Shown here piece by piece: positions 45,101-54,842 of a stretch of DNA of 64,000 nt. Source of the stretch: Isoetes taiwanensis (taxonomy: Eukaryota > Streptophyta > Lycopodiopsida > Isoetales > Isoetaceae); assembly GCA_021234155.1 (NCBI GenBank), contig JAJEKV010000006.1, forward strand, positions 11,309,317 to 11,373,316, in the 5' to 3' direction. Below the pieces are notes generated by a model. It had not been told where the DNA came from. It saw only the letters and a program-made list of their open reading frames with translations, and made no database searches. Positions within the stretch are counted from its first letter, which is position 1. Each line of letters starts with the position of its first letter. Position numbers and translations under genes: made by a program.

Positions 45101-47290
45101 AGCCGAAGCCTGGCACACTTGCCCAAGTCAAACAAGGCCAGGACCTTGCAAGGCCTCCTCATTAGAGGGGAGACTCAACCCCGTGAGGCGAGCCCCAAAA
45201 GCTTCCCGAGGCAGCCTTTTCTCGGCAGCGCCTCCACGGGGCGACGCTTAAAGACCACACCCCGATCTCGGTTTTCCGTGATCCGACCGTTGAATCCTTT
45301 TGTTCCGTGAACCCGTCCGAGAAGGTCCAAAAATCCAACATCCGTCCGGAGAACATATCAAACCGCTAAGCGCCCCACGGGCGACATAACAGAAACCAAA
45401 GTGTTTTGTCGTCGGACATTATGGAGGCTCCAAAATGCCGATCCGACTTCGCCACATCGTCCGAATGCCAAAATTACCCCTAGGGACCAAGTTACACGGC
45501 CGGGTTTTGCAAAAGAAAGAAACACTTACGCCCCTACATTGTAAAGATTCGCCAGCCCACCTCTTTAGGCCAATTGACTACGAGTGTGTTGCACATGAGA
45601 TAGTTTGGCGCTTCGAGAAGGGGTGGGCTTCTCGCCACAAAAACTTGGTCCCTAGGGCAATGTCGACGCTCGAGTCCATTGACAGAGATGCATCACTGCC
45701 CGAGAGGGGAAGTTGCCCGTCCGCCGCCGGTGGCGCCGGGAGAGGAATTTTGGGGCAAGCTGCCTCGGTGGTTTTAGGGTCCGTGCTCGGCGCCAACACC
45801 CCTCTACCTCAAGACACGGCGCCAAGGTCCTAGTCAACCGACAAGGATAGAGCCTCCAAACGTAAACCCTATGAGTTGCCGTGTTCTAGTGGGGTTTGCG
45901 TTTTGGGTGCCGAAGTTTTGGTCTTTTGCACTTGAGACGTAGCCGATCACATGCAGTTGAGAACGCAAAGCAAGGGGAACCGACGGAATGGAGTTTGGAC
46001 CTGCATCTCCTCCCCGTGCCAGGCGCTTAGAAGTCAAGGGCCGCTTTTGCAAAGAGCAAGACATTCGTAGAATTCGTAATTAATGCATAGTACGGACTTA
46101 AATTCTGATTTTTGTCAACTAGCTTCCTAAGTCATCGCCAACATACAGGCCAACTTTAAAAAATTTTGGATAAGGTTTAGATCAAATAGTTTGCACTAGA
46201 ACGGTCCGGCAGCTCGTTGTTGGGCAGCCGAAATGGGCACACTTGCCCAAGTCAAACAAGGCAAGCCAGGACCTTGCAAGGCCTCCCTCATTAGAGGGGA
46301 GAGTCCAACCCCGTGAGGCGAGCCCCAAAAGCTTCCCGAGGCAGCCTTCGCGGCAGCCCGGCCGGGGCGACGCTAAAGACCACACTTCCTGATCCCGGCC
46401 CGTGATTCCGACCGTTGAATCTTTTGTTCCAGGAACCTGGTCCGAAGGTCCAAAAATCCAACATCCGTCCGGGAGAACATATCAAACCGTAAGGCGCCCC
46501 GCTGGCGACAGCCAGAGAAACCAAAGTGTTTTGTCGTTGGGACATTGCGGAGGTTCCAAAATGCCGATCCGGACTTTCGCCAGATCGCCCCTGAATGCCA
46601 AAATTACCCTAGGGACCAAGTTACACGGCCAGTTTTGCAAAATAAAGAAACACTTACGCCCTACATTGTAAAAGATTCGCCAGCCCACCCTTAGGCCAAT
46701 TGACTACGAGTGTGTTGCACATGAGATAGTTTGGTGCTTCTTCGAGAAAGGGTGGGCTTCGCCACAAAACTTGGTCCCTAGGGCGGCGTCGACGTTCGAG
46801 TCCATTGGCGCAGACAGATCACGGCCCGAGAGGGGAAGTTGCACGTCCGTCGCCCGGTGGCCTGGGGAGAGGACTTTTGGGGCAAGCCGCTTCGGTGGTT
46901 TTTAGGGTCCAGGTTCAAGGCCAACACCCCCTCTACATCAAGACACGGGCGGCAAGGTCCTAGTCAAATCGACAAGCATAGAGCCTCCAAACGTAAACCC
47001 TATGAGTTGTCGTTCTAGAAGGGTTTGGCGCTTTGGGTGCCGAAGTTTTGGTCTTTTGCACTTGGGACGTGGCCGATCACATGCGATTGAGAACGCTGAA
47101 GCAAGGGGAACCGACGGAATGGAGTTTGGACCTGCACTCCCTCCCGTTGTGGCGGTTAGAAGTCAAGGCCCGCTTTTAAAGGGCAAGACATAAATAAGAA
47201 TTCGTAATTAATGCATAGTACCGGACTTAAATTCGATTTTTGTCACCTAGCTTCCTAAGTCATCGCCAACATAAAGCCAACTTTCAAAAG
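42101..47290 (+). repeat. tandem array of a 1.1-kb unit, about 4.6 copies, inside the CACTA
   Basis: Unit starts, marked by AATGCCAAAATTACCC(T)A, are at 42,101, 43,225, 44,356, 45,464 and 46,594, giving spacings of 1124, 1131, 1108 and 1130 bp. The last copy is partial, ending near 47,290. Shared landmarks in each unit include CTATGAGTTGC, GGTGCCGAAGTTTTGGTC, TTGCAAGGCCTCC and AACATCCGTCCGG. The units differ mainly by short indels at CG-rich spots. Frames across the array are not conserved between copies, so I regard it as non-coding. Confidence 0.92.
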
Positions 47291-47379
47291 ATACATTAGT
47301 TAAATAAACCCATGTATCAAGTGTACATGCATTCTATACTATAAAAAAAAAAAAAATATTTTGGTCGCAGTGAAAAAAA

Positions 47380-47480
47380 AAACAAGCGTCATTATCAACG
47401 CCGTTAAACGACGTTTTGTGTCGTCGTTTAACGACGCCACGACGCGTTAAACGACGACACGGATTTAAATCCCGCCGCTT
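47380..47480. repeat. inner CG-rich motif cluster, right of the array
   Basis: Contains CGCCGTTAAACGACGTT and CGTCGTTTAACGACGCC, the same palindromic motif type as the subterminal regions, next to an A-run. Confidence 0.65.
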
Positions 47481-47639
47481 ATTTTCGAAAGCAAAAACAG
47501 TGGCAATCCCGCCCACTTATTTTCGAGCAAGCAAAGCTTATGGAGGAGCCGTTTTTTGAGGCGATTTTCGGGCGGATCTACTTTGGGGTCTATTCTAAGT
47601 GTAAGACAAGCTTCATAAGGTAGAAAAACGGATCAACCA

Positions 47640-47965
47640 ACTCGTTTTTTGAATCTAAACTTGTTTTTGGGTAGATTTAGGGCTTTTTGTATTTGTTGTT
47701 TGTTCTTCCTTCAACCTTCATTCTTCTTCTTCCATTCTTGCATCCTTCTTCCATACATATTCTTCCATTCCCTTTGTCATCTTCTTCTTCGATTCTTCCT
47801 CCTCTTATACTACTTCTTCCTCCTCTTATTCAAATTCTTACTCTTAATCCTCCTCTTGCGCTTCATCTTCTTCATTATTCTTCCTCCCCATTTGGGTTCC
47901 TCCTCTTCTTCTTAGCCTTTTCTTCTTCGGAATTCTTCCATTCTTCTTCTAATTTTTTTCCCATC
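47640..47965 (+). repeat. pyrimidine-rich (CTT)n-like tract in CACTA
   Basis: Plus-strand runs of TTCTTC, CCTCTT and TTCCATTC. The Phe/Leu/Ser-rich frames here are compositional. Confidence 0.8.
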
Positions 47966-48640
47966 TAAGAAGACGTCGTTAAAAGACGAGACCCTTCTTC
48001 TTTCCAAAATTTTTCCTTATTAGTTGTTTTATACTATTTCTTTCTAATCATTGAATTTTTGTTTTGCATGTACACCCTAGCAAAATGTGTTGTTCTTGCA
48101 AAACAAGTTGGCACCCTCTTCGGTGTAAGGATTTAATTTTTTCAATACGCTAATAAAATACTAATGCTTTATTTAGGTTAAATTGTTATCCAAGAAGGGG
48201 ACGCCATTGAAACCACCCTCCCCATTGATTTTCCATATTTTTTTTCCTTTAAGTTGTTTATTTATACTAATATTTTACTAATCATTGAATTTATTGTTTT
48301 GCATGTACACTCCTAGCAAATGCGTTGTTTGTGCAAAACAACTTTGCACCTTTTGTACCGTGTAAGCATTTAATTTTCAATATGCTTAATGTATTGATTA
48401 ATGTATTTAGCTTAATTTATTGATTAATGTATTTAGCTAAAAAAATTGGGGCTTCATTTATTTTTGTATTTTTTTAATATATTTAAGCGACATCATTTAA
48501 TGACGTTAAAATCTTATATTTCTTTATTGGTTAAATTCATTTTATAGGCTTTAAATTAAATGTATTAACTTCATTCATAATAAATGTATTATTATTACGT
48601 TTTTCAATTTACAAAAAAAAAAAAAAAAAAAAAAAAATTT
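47966..48640. other. CACTA interior, AT-rich right part
   Basis: Two diverged copies of a segment of roughly 200 bp are visible: TTTTGCATGTACAC, CCTAGCAAA and GTGCAAAACAA appear near 48,060-48,120 and again near 48,297-48,345. An A-run of about 28 bases is at 48,611-48,638. No gene. Confidence 0.6.
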
Positions 48641-48644
48641 TTAA

Positions 48645-49035
48645 TACACGTAAGCGACGTCGTTAAACGACGCATTTACGGTCGCCATCGCCGACAACGG
48701 CCGGGTAACGCCGCTACCGCCGCCCGACCACGTGGGTCGCTGCGCATAAATGAACGTCGTTAAACGACGCCAAACACGGGTCGCCACGCCAAGAACTCCT
48801 TCCGACGCCACGCCGCCGCCCGGCCACGCGTGGCGACCACGCAGGTACGTGGCGTCGTTGAACGACGTCACGTCGTCGCTTTAAGACGACGCCGTTGCGA
48901 CGCGTATAGCGACGCGTCCGCGTCGTAAAACGACGTGCAGACGTCGTTATAGGCGTCGTTCATCGACTTTTTGGCGTCGTTCATCGATGTTCAAACGACG
49001 TCTGGACGTCGTAATAGACGTCGTAACAGGGCAAC
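48645..49035. repeat. CACTA right subterminal repeat cluster
   Basis: Many copies of GTCGTTAAACGACG, GGCGTCGTTGAACGACGTC, GACGTCGT and GTCGTTCATCGA in both orientations, continuing up to about 10 bp from the right terminus. Counterpart of 38,920-39,190. Confidence 0.82.
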
Positions 49036-49047
49036 TTTTTTGTAGTG

Positions 49048-49050
49048 GTG
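49048..49050. repeat. 3-bp TSD of CACTA element (right)
   Basis: GTG following TTGTAGTG; matches 38,898-38,900. Confidence 0.9.
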
Positions 49051-49250
49051 CCATTGCAAAAGTTCTTCATGAGCACTCTATCTCAGAAGATGCTCGTAAG
49101 GGGAAAAAGTCTGCATAAAGCAATGTTTTGTCTACTACATATAGGGGGAAACATATCCCTTATGCGGCTACCTAAAGTTAGGATCAGTGCAGCGGTCTTA
49201 TCCCAAGAACGAGGCAAGTATTTTGAGTTTCTGTCTTACTGTTACCCTTA
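49051..49250 (+). pseudogene. LINE 2 ORF1, continuation after the CACTA
   Basis: The frame cut at 38,900 resumes here with acidic/basic residues (LHEHSISEDARKGKKSA) up to a stop near 49,115, then further readable sequence (STTYRGKHIPYAA). Similar composition to the end of LINE 1 ORF1, but no block alignment by eye. Confidence 0.55.
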
Positions 49251-50229
49251 TTACTTTCTTCTGTCTGCACTAGTTAGTTGGTGTTATCTGGTCTTGTGGT
49301 TGGAAAAAGAAGTTTGTGGTCTTATGGTACAATGTGTATGCTGCTCTATGATGCTTAAGATAAGCAACAAATCTCTAGCTGAATATGGCAGCGGATATGT
49401 GTGGAGTCTCCTGATGTACGGTGAAGGAAGGTATATCAAATAAGTAGCATAAGTATGGCTGCTATGCAAGTTGAATTCAGTGACCTGCGTGAATGACAAG
49501 TTACTATGAGTAGGAAGATGTGGCAGAATTATGGCTGTTATGTAAGTTTGTAACCTGCATGAATGCTCCAAGAGTGGCACTTAAAAAAGAGGAATTCCAA
49601 TGATCCAAATGTTTTTTATAAGGAATGGTATTAAGTTGTTAAGACCTGGCTTTGGTCTTAGAGGCAGGATAAGACCTCAGTGAAGATTGAAAGTGAAGAT
49701 TGAAACTGTAACCAAGCAGGAATACTGTAATCAAGCAGGAATACTTGCTCATGTACTGAAACTAGATGTGTTAATATAAACTATGCAGACAGTTAAAAAG
49801 ATCCTTTTGGGAACTTTAATTTATGTCCTAGTGTTGGTGCTACTGGATCGGATGTCTTGCACACTAAAAAACATGGGACAAGCTGTTCATCTTGACAACC
49901 CCGGATGGTCTGGAAATCAGATCGATTGCATGAACCGTCCAAATTTTGAATGTAGCAGGCAGGTCCAGGGTTTGATGGCTTCCGTTATTACCTTTTTAGC
50001 CGCCCACCTCTGCCGGTTGTTAGCAACTAGTGGAAGGCCGATTAAGGCAAATCGAATTTCTGCTAAAATCGAAAACCTATGTTGGTACATAAGGAATGCA
50101 ATTGTTCATGTTAAAATAATGAGAAACAATGTCACGCTTCAGTGGTATTTGAAAATGTTGTTATTATCTGGTCCGGCCAATGGCAAATACTTCTATGTTG
50201 TTGCCCCCAAAGGCCGTCTTATGACATTG
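49251..50229 (+). other. unusual insert-like segment between LINE 2 ORF1 and ORF2
   Basis: Not matched by anything between ORF1 and ORF2 of LINE 1. It contains short direct repeats (TATGGCTGCTATGCAAGTT and TATGGCTGTTATGTAAGTT near 49,455 and 49,530; AAGCAGGAATACT twice near 49,715-49,745). A long open frame starts at 49,783 and runs to 50,757. The first part of that frame has no domain I recognise. Confidence 0.5.
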
Positions 50230-50580
50230 GATCTTAGGTCCATTCACGAACATGGTATTGTCTATGGGCTTCGTTTTGACCTCACTGTTGGAAACCTTCT
50301 AAAAGCATGTGCCAACAAAATAGACATTGAGTGGATCCAACTTAATGCCAGTGTAGGGAGCGTCTTTGCCAAATGTGGGTGCCTTCTAGAGATATGTCAT
50401 GTCTTTGGAAATTTCATTGCCAAATGTGGGTGCCTCCTGGAGATAGATCACGTGTTTGGAAATTTGCCAGAAAGGAACGTGGCGACTTGGGGTGCTATGA
50501 TTGATGGATTTGCAAATTTGGGAGAAGTCTTACTTGCCTTAGATTGCCATAAGAAGAGGCAACACCCTGTTGCCTTGGAA
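50230..50580 (+). pseudogene. pentatricopeptide-repeat (PPR) gene fragment inside LINE 2
   Basis: Within the open frame 49,783-50,757 the protein reads SIHEHGIVYGLRFDLTVGN, FAKCGCLLEICHVFGN and, after a 51-bp tandem duplication of that block, LPERNVATWGAMIDGFANLG. These fit the plant PLS-type PPR pattern (GxxxHxxxxxxGxxxDxxVGN, YAKCGxxxxAxxVFxxMPERNVxxWNAMIxGxAxxG). Plant PPR proteins of this kind act in organelle RNA metabolism. Only about three motif-equivalents remain, with no start and no C-terminal domain, so it is a captured or inserted fragment. The surrounding frame ends in a TGA overlapping the ORF2 ATG (ATGA at 50,754-50,757). Confidence 0.72.
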
Positions 50581-50753
50581 CCTATTAAAAGGTTAGGGGG
50601 CTATAAAATTATAAGCTACCGACCCTCTCCTTTTAACCCCTTAGTTGGCTGGGGTGGAATGGCCTGGCCCCCTACCAAGTGGGGGGATGTGATGCTAATC
50701 CTCTATGGTCGGCAGGAAATGGTAAGGGGTTATGATGATCGAATAAATACGGA

Positions 50754-53700
50754 ATGAAGATTATTTCTTGGAATCTTCGGGGAATTAAAGGTCCTCTTAA
50801 GAGAGCTAGAGTTCTAGTGGCAATGAGATAAATGAATGCTGATATGTTGCTCATCCAGGAGCATAGACTTCCTGACTTTGAGGCCAGCTCCCTTGGCACC
50901 TGGGTAGGCAGCCAATATTCCTCATGAGTACACTATGGAAGGGTTTAACTAGTACCCTACAATATGCTGGAACTGATGGTAGGTGGCAAGCAGTACAATT
51001 TGACACGGATGGTATTCAATGGGGAGTTATTAACATTTATGCAACAAATAAGCCGGCTGAGAGAGCTACTCTATGGAAGGAGATTATGGATTGGGTGATC
51101 AGTCGGCCGACGACAAACTGGGTACTAGGTGGCAACCTTAATATGACAGATATTTGGGATCAAAAGATTGGTTTGCATAGGAATCTCTTGGGTGAGGTGC
51201 GAAGGGCATGGGATTCCCTTCTCAATAACTGTGGTTTTGTTCTTCTCCCAACCATCCAACACTTCGTATTCATGGTCAAATAAGCAAAAAGGGGACAGAG
51301 TTTATTGCCTACTAGATAGATTCTATGTGGCTAACAAGTCGGCCCCCTTCATGGATCGATGCTATGTGGAAGGAGATCTTGCCTTTTCCCAGTCAGATCA
51401 TGTTCCACAAAAACTAATATTTGAAGATCTCCCTTCTGCTAGATGGAGTGGAAATGTTCCTTTCAAGTTTAATACAGGACTCTTAGGGAAAGATGCTTTC
51501 TGCACCCCATTCAGGGAATATCTGTTAGCTCAGCCAAGGGAAGAGGGACTTCCCAGTATGAAATCTTGGGTTAGGAAAAATGCTAATATGAAGGATTGGA
51601 TAAAAAAATGGGGGAAGCTGCGGGCTAGTGAATTTCGGAAAACTAAGGTTGAGTTGTATAGCCAAATTCGGGATGTTAAGCAGCGTCTGATTATTGACCC
51701 ATTCAATGAAGCCAATCAGGCTCTTGAAGAGGAGCTAGAGGTCCGAATGAAAGCTATAGAAGAGGAAGAGGCTCGAGGGGCTGCTATTAGATCAAAGACT
51801 AAATGGTATGTAGAAGTTGACCATGAGAACTCCAAGTGTTTCTTTAGGCTGGCAGGAGCTAGACTGGTGGAGAATAGTATTACCTCAGTTACTAATGATC
51901 AGAATGAAGTTCTTAGAGATGAGGCAGAAATTAAATCCTATTTCAGAGAGAGTTATGAGGAATTCTTTAAGGAGGATCCTCTTCCAAATGACTTTAACAG
52001 TCAATGCTCTTAGTGGCTCCCTCTCTGGGGCAAGACCAGGTTGTGGCTAAAAACGATAATAGGGTTCTACTCCAAGAGCCTGGAGATGTAGAAATATATA
52101 AGACTCTGTGTTCCTTGGCCTTTGGTAAGTCTCCAGGACCAGACGGTTTCCCGCCAGAGTTCTACGTAGAATTTTGGGACAATCTTGGGCCATCCTTTAC
52201 TGCTGCAATTAGGGCTTGGGCAGCTAGATACCTTCACCCAGCCCTAGCAACTGGCTTTATCTCCTTGATCCCCAAAGTCCATAAGCCTCAAGTACTGAAT
52301 GAATGGAAACCAATAGCTCTAACTAATGTGCTGTACAAAGTAATTATGAAGGTCATTGCTAATCGTTTGAAGCCAATCTTAACCCGTTTGATTGGATGTG
52401 AACAGTCAGCCTTCCTCCCAGGCAGGAACATTTTGGACAACTATCTGGCAGCAAGAGAGGGGCTTCATTGGTGTAAGTCTCCTCGCCAGAATTGTGTATT
52501 GCTGAAGCTGGATTTTCGTAGAGCCTATGACTCTATTAGGTGGAGTCGGCTAAAAAATGTAATGGTTCATATGGGCTTTGAAGCTAACTTTATAGAGTTA
52601 GTTATGGGCTTGAACAAGATGGCATCAGCATCTGTTCTGGTTAATGGGCAGCCAACTGGTCTCTTTGAGCTCAGAAAGGGAATTAGGCAGGGGTGCTCCC
52701 TTGCGCCTTACCTTTTTGTAATCATGGCATATCTCTTAACTTGTATGGTGAAAAGTTTGATGACGAGAGGATTGCTGAATGGGTTACTTCTTCGAGGTTC
52801 CAATAAAACTATGACTATTATGCAATATGCAGACGATACCTTTCTATTTTTAAGGTATGATGATGGGAGTTTCCCTGCCTTTCAACAGGTTTTAAAATCC
52901 TTTTACTCCATTTCGGGGATTGGCCTGAATCATGCTAAATGTGATGTAATATGGCCTTTTGAAGAAGACATTGATACAAGGGTCAGGGCATGGAACTATG
53001 ACTATCATACGGTTGCAGCTACAGAGACGACTAAGTTGTTGGGTATGCCACTTAACCTTGGTGAAAATCTAAAAGGTCTTTGGGCGCCAATTATAGAAAG
53101 GATTCGAAAGAAGGTTAACCTCTGGTCCTGCAAGTCCCTGTCCACCATGGGGAGAGTGACAGTAGCCAATGCAATTCTTAACGCGACTCATATTTACTAC
53201 TCTTCAGCTATTGTGGCACAGAAATATGTGTATGACCAGTTACTAGTAATCATTCGTAAATTCATCTGGAGAGGGAAGATAGCTGGGGTTGCATGGTCAG
53301 AAATGTGCCAAAGTAGGAAGGATGGGGGATTAGGATGTAAAGATCCAATGGTCCAGGGAAAGGTTTTGGCAGCCAAGTTTGTTTGGAGGGCTATCCAAGG
53401 GGATACATCCCCAGCTATTTCTTTTGTGCGCTACTGGCTACAGCAAGGTAAGATAAAGGGGAAACCCTCAACCCCTAGAGATGAGGTTAGCTCCTACTTC
53501 TATAAATTCTCAATGGGTCGAGGTACTTCCCCCGTAATGAGGAAAATATTAGAAGCTTGGCAGGATGTGCAGGATCTCTTCAACATAGCAGATGCTCATT
53601 GGGAGGCAGGGGGGCTGAGTATATTCTGGAATACTAGGATTTGGGAGAGGGATGCGCTCCCTCTTGCACTTGTACACCCTCGAGTGTTTACTAAATGGCG

Positions 53701-54524
53701 AGTTGCAGGAATTCGTAAGGTTGGGCAATTGTGGGAAAATGATAGATGGATTTCTTGGACAAGATTTAAAGCCCTGGTTCCAGGTGTTGGGGAAGGGGAC
53801 AGGAAGGTCTTTAGGAAGATTATGGTGAATGTCAGTATGGTCTCTGGTATTGTAGGGGAAGAGGATAGGTGGTTATGTGGGGATGAGGCAGATTATAAAG
53901 TCAGAAAATTGTATGGATTGCTAATGCCACAATCCCCATTAAAGGCTGTAGACAGGCTGGGATTAGATCAAGCTGAAACCATGGGTCTATTGACTAAGTC
54001 TTGGGGCTCCTTATGCTCCAAAAAGATCCAATTCTTTCGTTGGATCAGCTTACAAGAAGGAGTATACACTATGACATGGTTGTTGAACAAGGGTGTTGTT
54101 CAGCATGATCTCTGCCCTCTAGGATGTGGAGCGTCAGAGACAATGGATCATCTTTTCTTTTGCCCGATCATAGGAGACTTTTGGAGGTGGGTTTGTCCAA
54201 TTATTGGGCTACAGACGTGTCAGCTATCATGGCCGGTCATTCTATCCAGTTTGTGCAGACGTTATTCAGCTCACCTTAACCAATATATCGTTGTGGTGTA
54301 TTTGGAAACACCGATGTGGTGTTGCTCTTGGAGGACTGACGGCTTCAGTAATAAGGATTCAAAATAGTTTCAATAAGGAGGTAGCCCTTATGGCCTTGGC
54401 TCACCATAGGAAGTTTGGCCGCAACTACAACAAGAACTTGGATAGAATTGGCAGCATAAGGGGATTCTATTCATTTTTTAAATGCTTGGGATCCGGATCT
54501 AAACAAAGGTGCGATAAGGGTTGA
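50754..54524 (+). pseudogene. LINE 2 ORF2: endonuclease, reverse transcriptase, zinc-binding end
   Basis: ORF2 starts MKIISWNLRGIKGPLKR at 50,754, parallel to LINE 1. The endonuclease is damaged: TAA at 50,829, a deletion or frame change near 50,910-50,930, GGNLN replacing the usual GGDFN, and another frame change near 51,270. QSDH near the domain end is kept. 52,004-54,367 is one long open frame of 787 codons with the RT: GFISLIPKVHKPQVLNEWKP, LKLDFRRAYDSIRW, RKGIRQGCSLAPYLF, the catalytic YADD at 52,826-52,837 and RKFIWRGK. A zinc-binding region follows (CPLGCGASETMDHLFFCP, about 54,113-54,168). A frameshift near 54,290-54,360 moves the last 60 codons (FGRNYNKNLDRIGSIRGFYS) into the next frame. 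RT looks well preserved; the endonuclease is dead. Confidence 0.93.
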
Positions 54525-54830
54525 TGACCTGTCCGACACCTGCTAGGAGGTAGGATGGTGGACCCTTGTCTGTAGATGGGCTTTCTCCTAAGTCCTTGTT
54601 GCTTGGAATAGGTGCTAACTCCATATAGTACCTAAGTCTGGATGAAGATGGTTCCCCTATAGTAATCCAGGGATAGGGAAGACTGGAGTGGTATCTTAGT
54701 ACAAGCCTTGGTACTTATGAGTTATATCTGTTTGGTGATAATTCTTTCCATCAATCCCATTTGGGGATATCTCATGTAAATTTTTATATATTAATAATAC
54801 ATATTCTTACCCTCAAAAAAAAAAAAAAAA
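54525..54830 (+). other. LINE 2 3' UTR and poly(A) tail
   Basis: Non-coding sequence after the ORF2 stop, ending ACCCTC and an A-run at 54,815-54,830, then the TSD. Confidence 0.85.
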
Positions 54831-54842
54831 TACATGCAGAAT
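54828..54842. repeat. TSD of LINE 2, 3' copy
   Basis: AAATACATGCAGAAT after the poly(A) tail; matches 37,397-37,411. Confidence 0.88.

Larger units (their letters stand above)
38901..49047. mobile_element. non-autonomous CACTA (En/Spm-type) DNA transposon, 10,147 bp
   Basis: The ends are CACTACAAGGGATAGTCGACG (left) and GGGCAACTTTTTTGTAGTG (right), giving the CACTACAA inverted terminus, with a GTG TSD. Both subterminal regions are packed with ACGTCGTT/AACGACGT-type motifs in both orientations, as expected for transposase-binding subterminal repeats. No transposase coding (TNPD/TNPA type) was recognised, so it should be non-autonomous. The interior holds AT-rich unique DNA (39.25-41.6 kb), inner clusters of the same CG-rich motifs (41.7-42.06 and 47.39-47.47 kb), a tandem array of a 1.1-kb unit (42.1-47.29 kb) and a pyrimidine-rich tract. 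It sits in ORF1 of LINE 2, which resumes unchanged after it. Confidence 0.93.
37412..54827 (+). mobile_element. 5'-truncated L1-type LINE (LINE 2) carrying a CACTA insertion
   Basis: LINE 2 starts directly inside ORF1 coding sequence after the TSD: codons in the ORF1 frame begin at once and no initiator Met is seen, which is typical of incomplete target-primed reverse transcription. It runs through ORF1, ORF2, a 3' UTR and a poly(A) tail (54,815-54,830). A 10,147-bp CACTA element occupies 38,901-49,047; without it and one 3-bp duplication, LINE 2 is about 7.3 kb. Domain order and several protein blocks match LINE 1. The segment between ORF1 and ORF2 (about 49,250-50,750) contains unusual material, described separately. 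Confidence 0.92.

Noticed and set aside
42329-47193. Dozens of 60-130 codon frames in the tandem array
   Set aside because: None keeps its frame between neighbouring copies and no domain is seen.
42101-47290. CRISPR-like or rDNA array
   Set aside because: The unit is 1.1 kb without short repeats and spacers and has no rRNA landmarks.
47649-47968. Two Phe/Leu/Ser-rich frames resembling membrane proteins
   Set aside because: They are translations of a CTT-rich tract inside the CACTA element.
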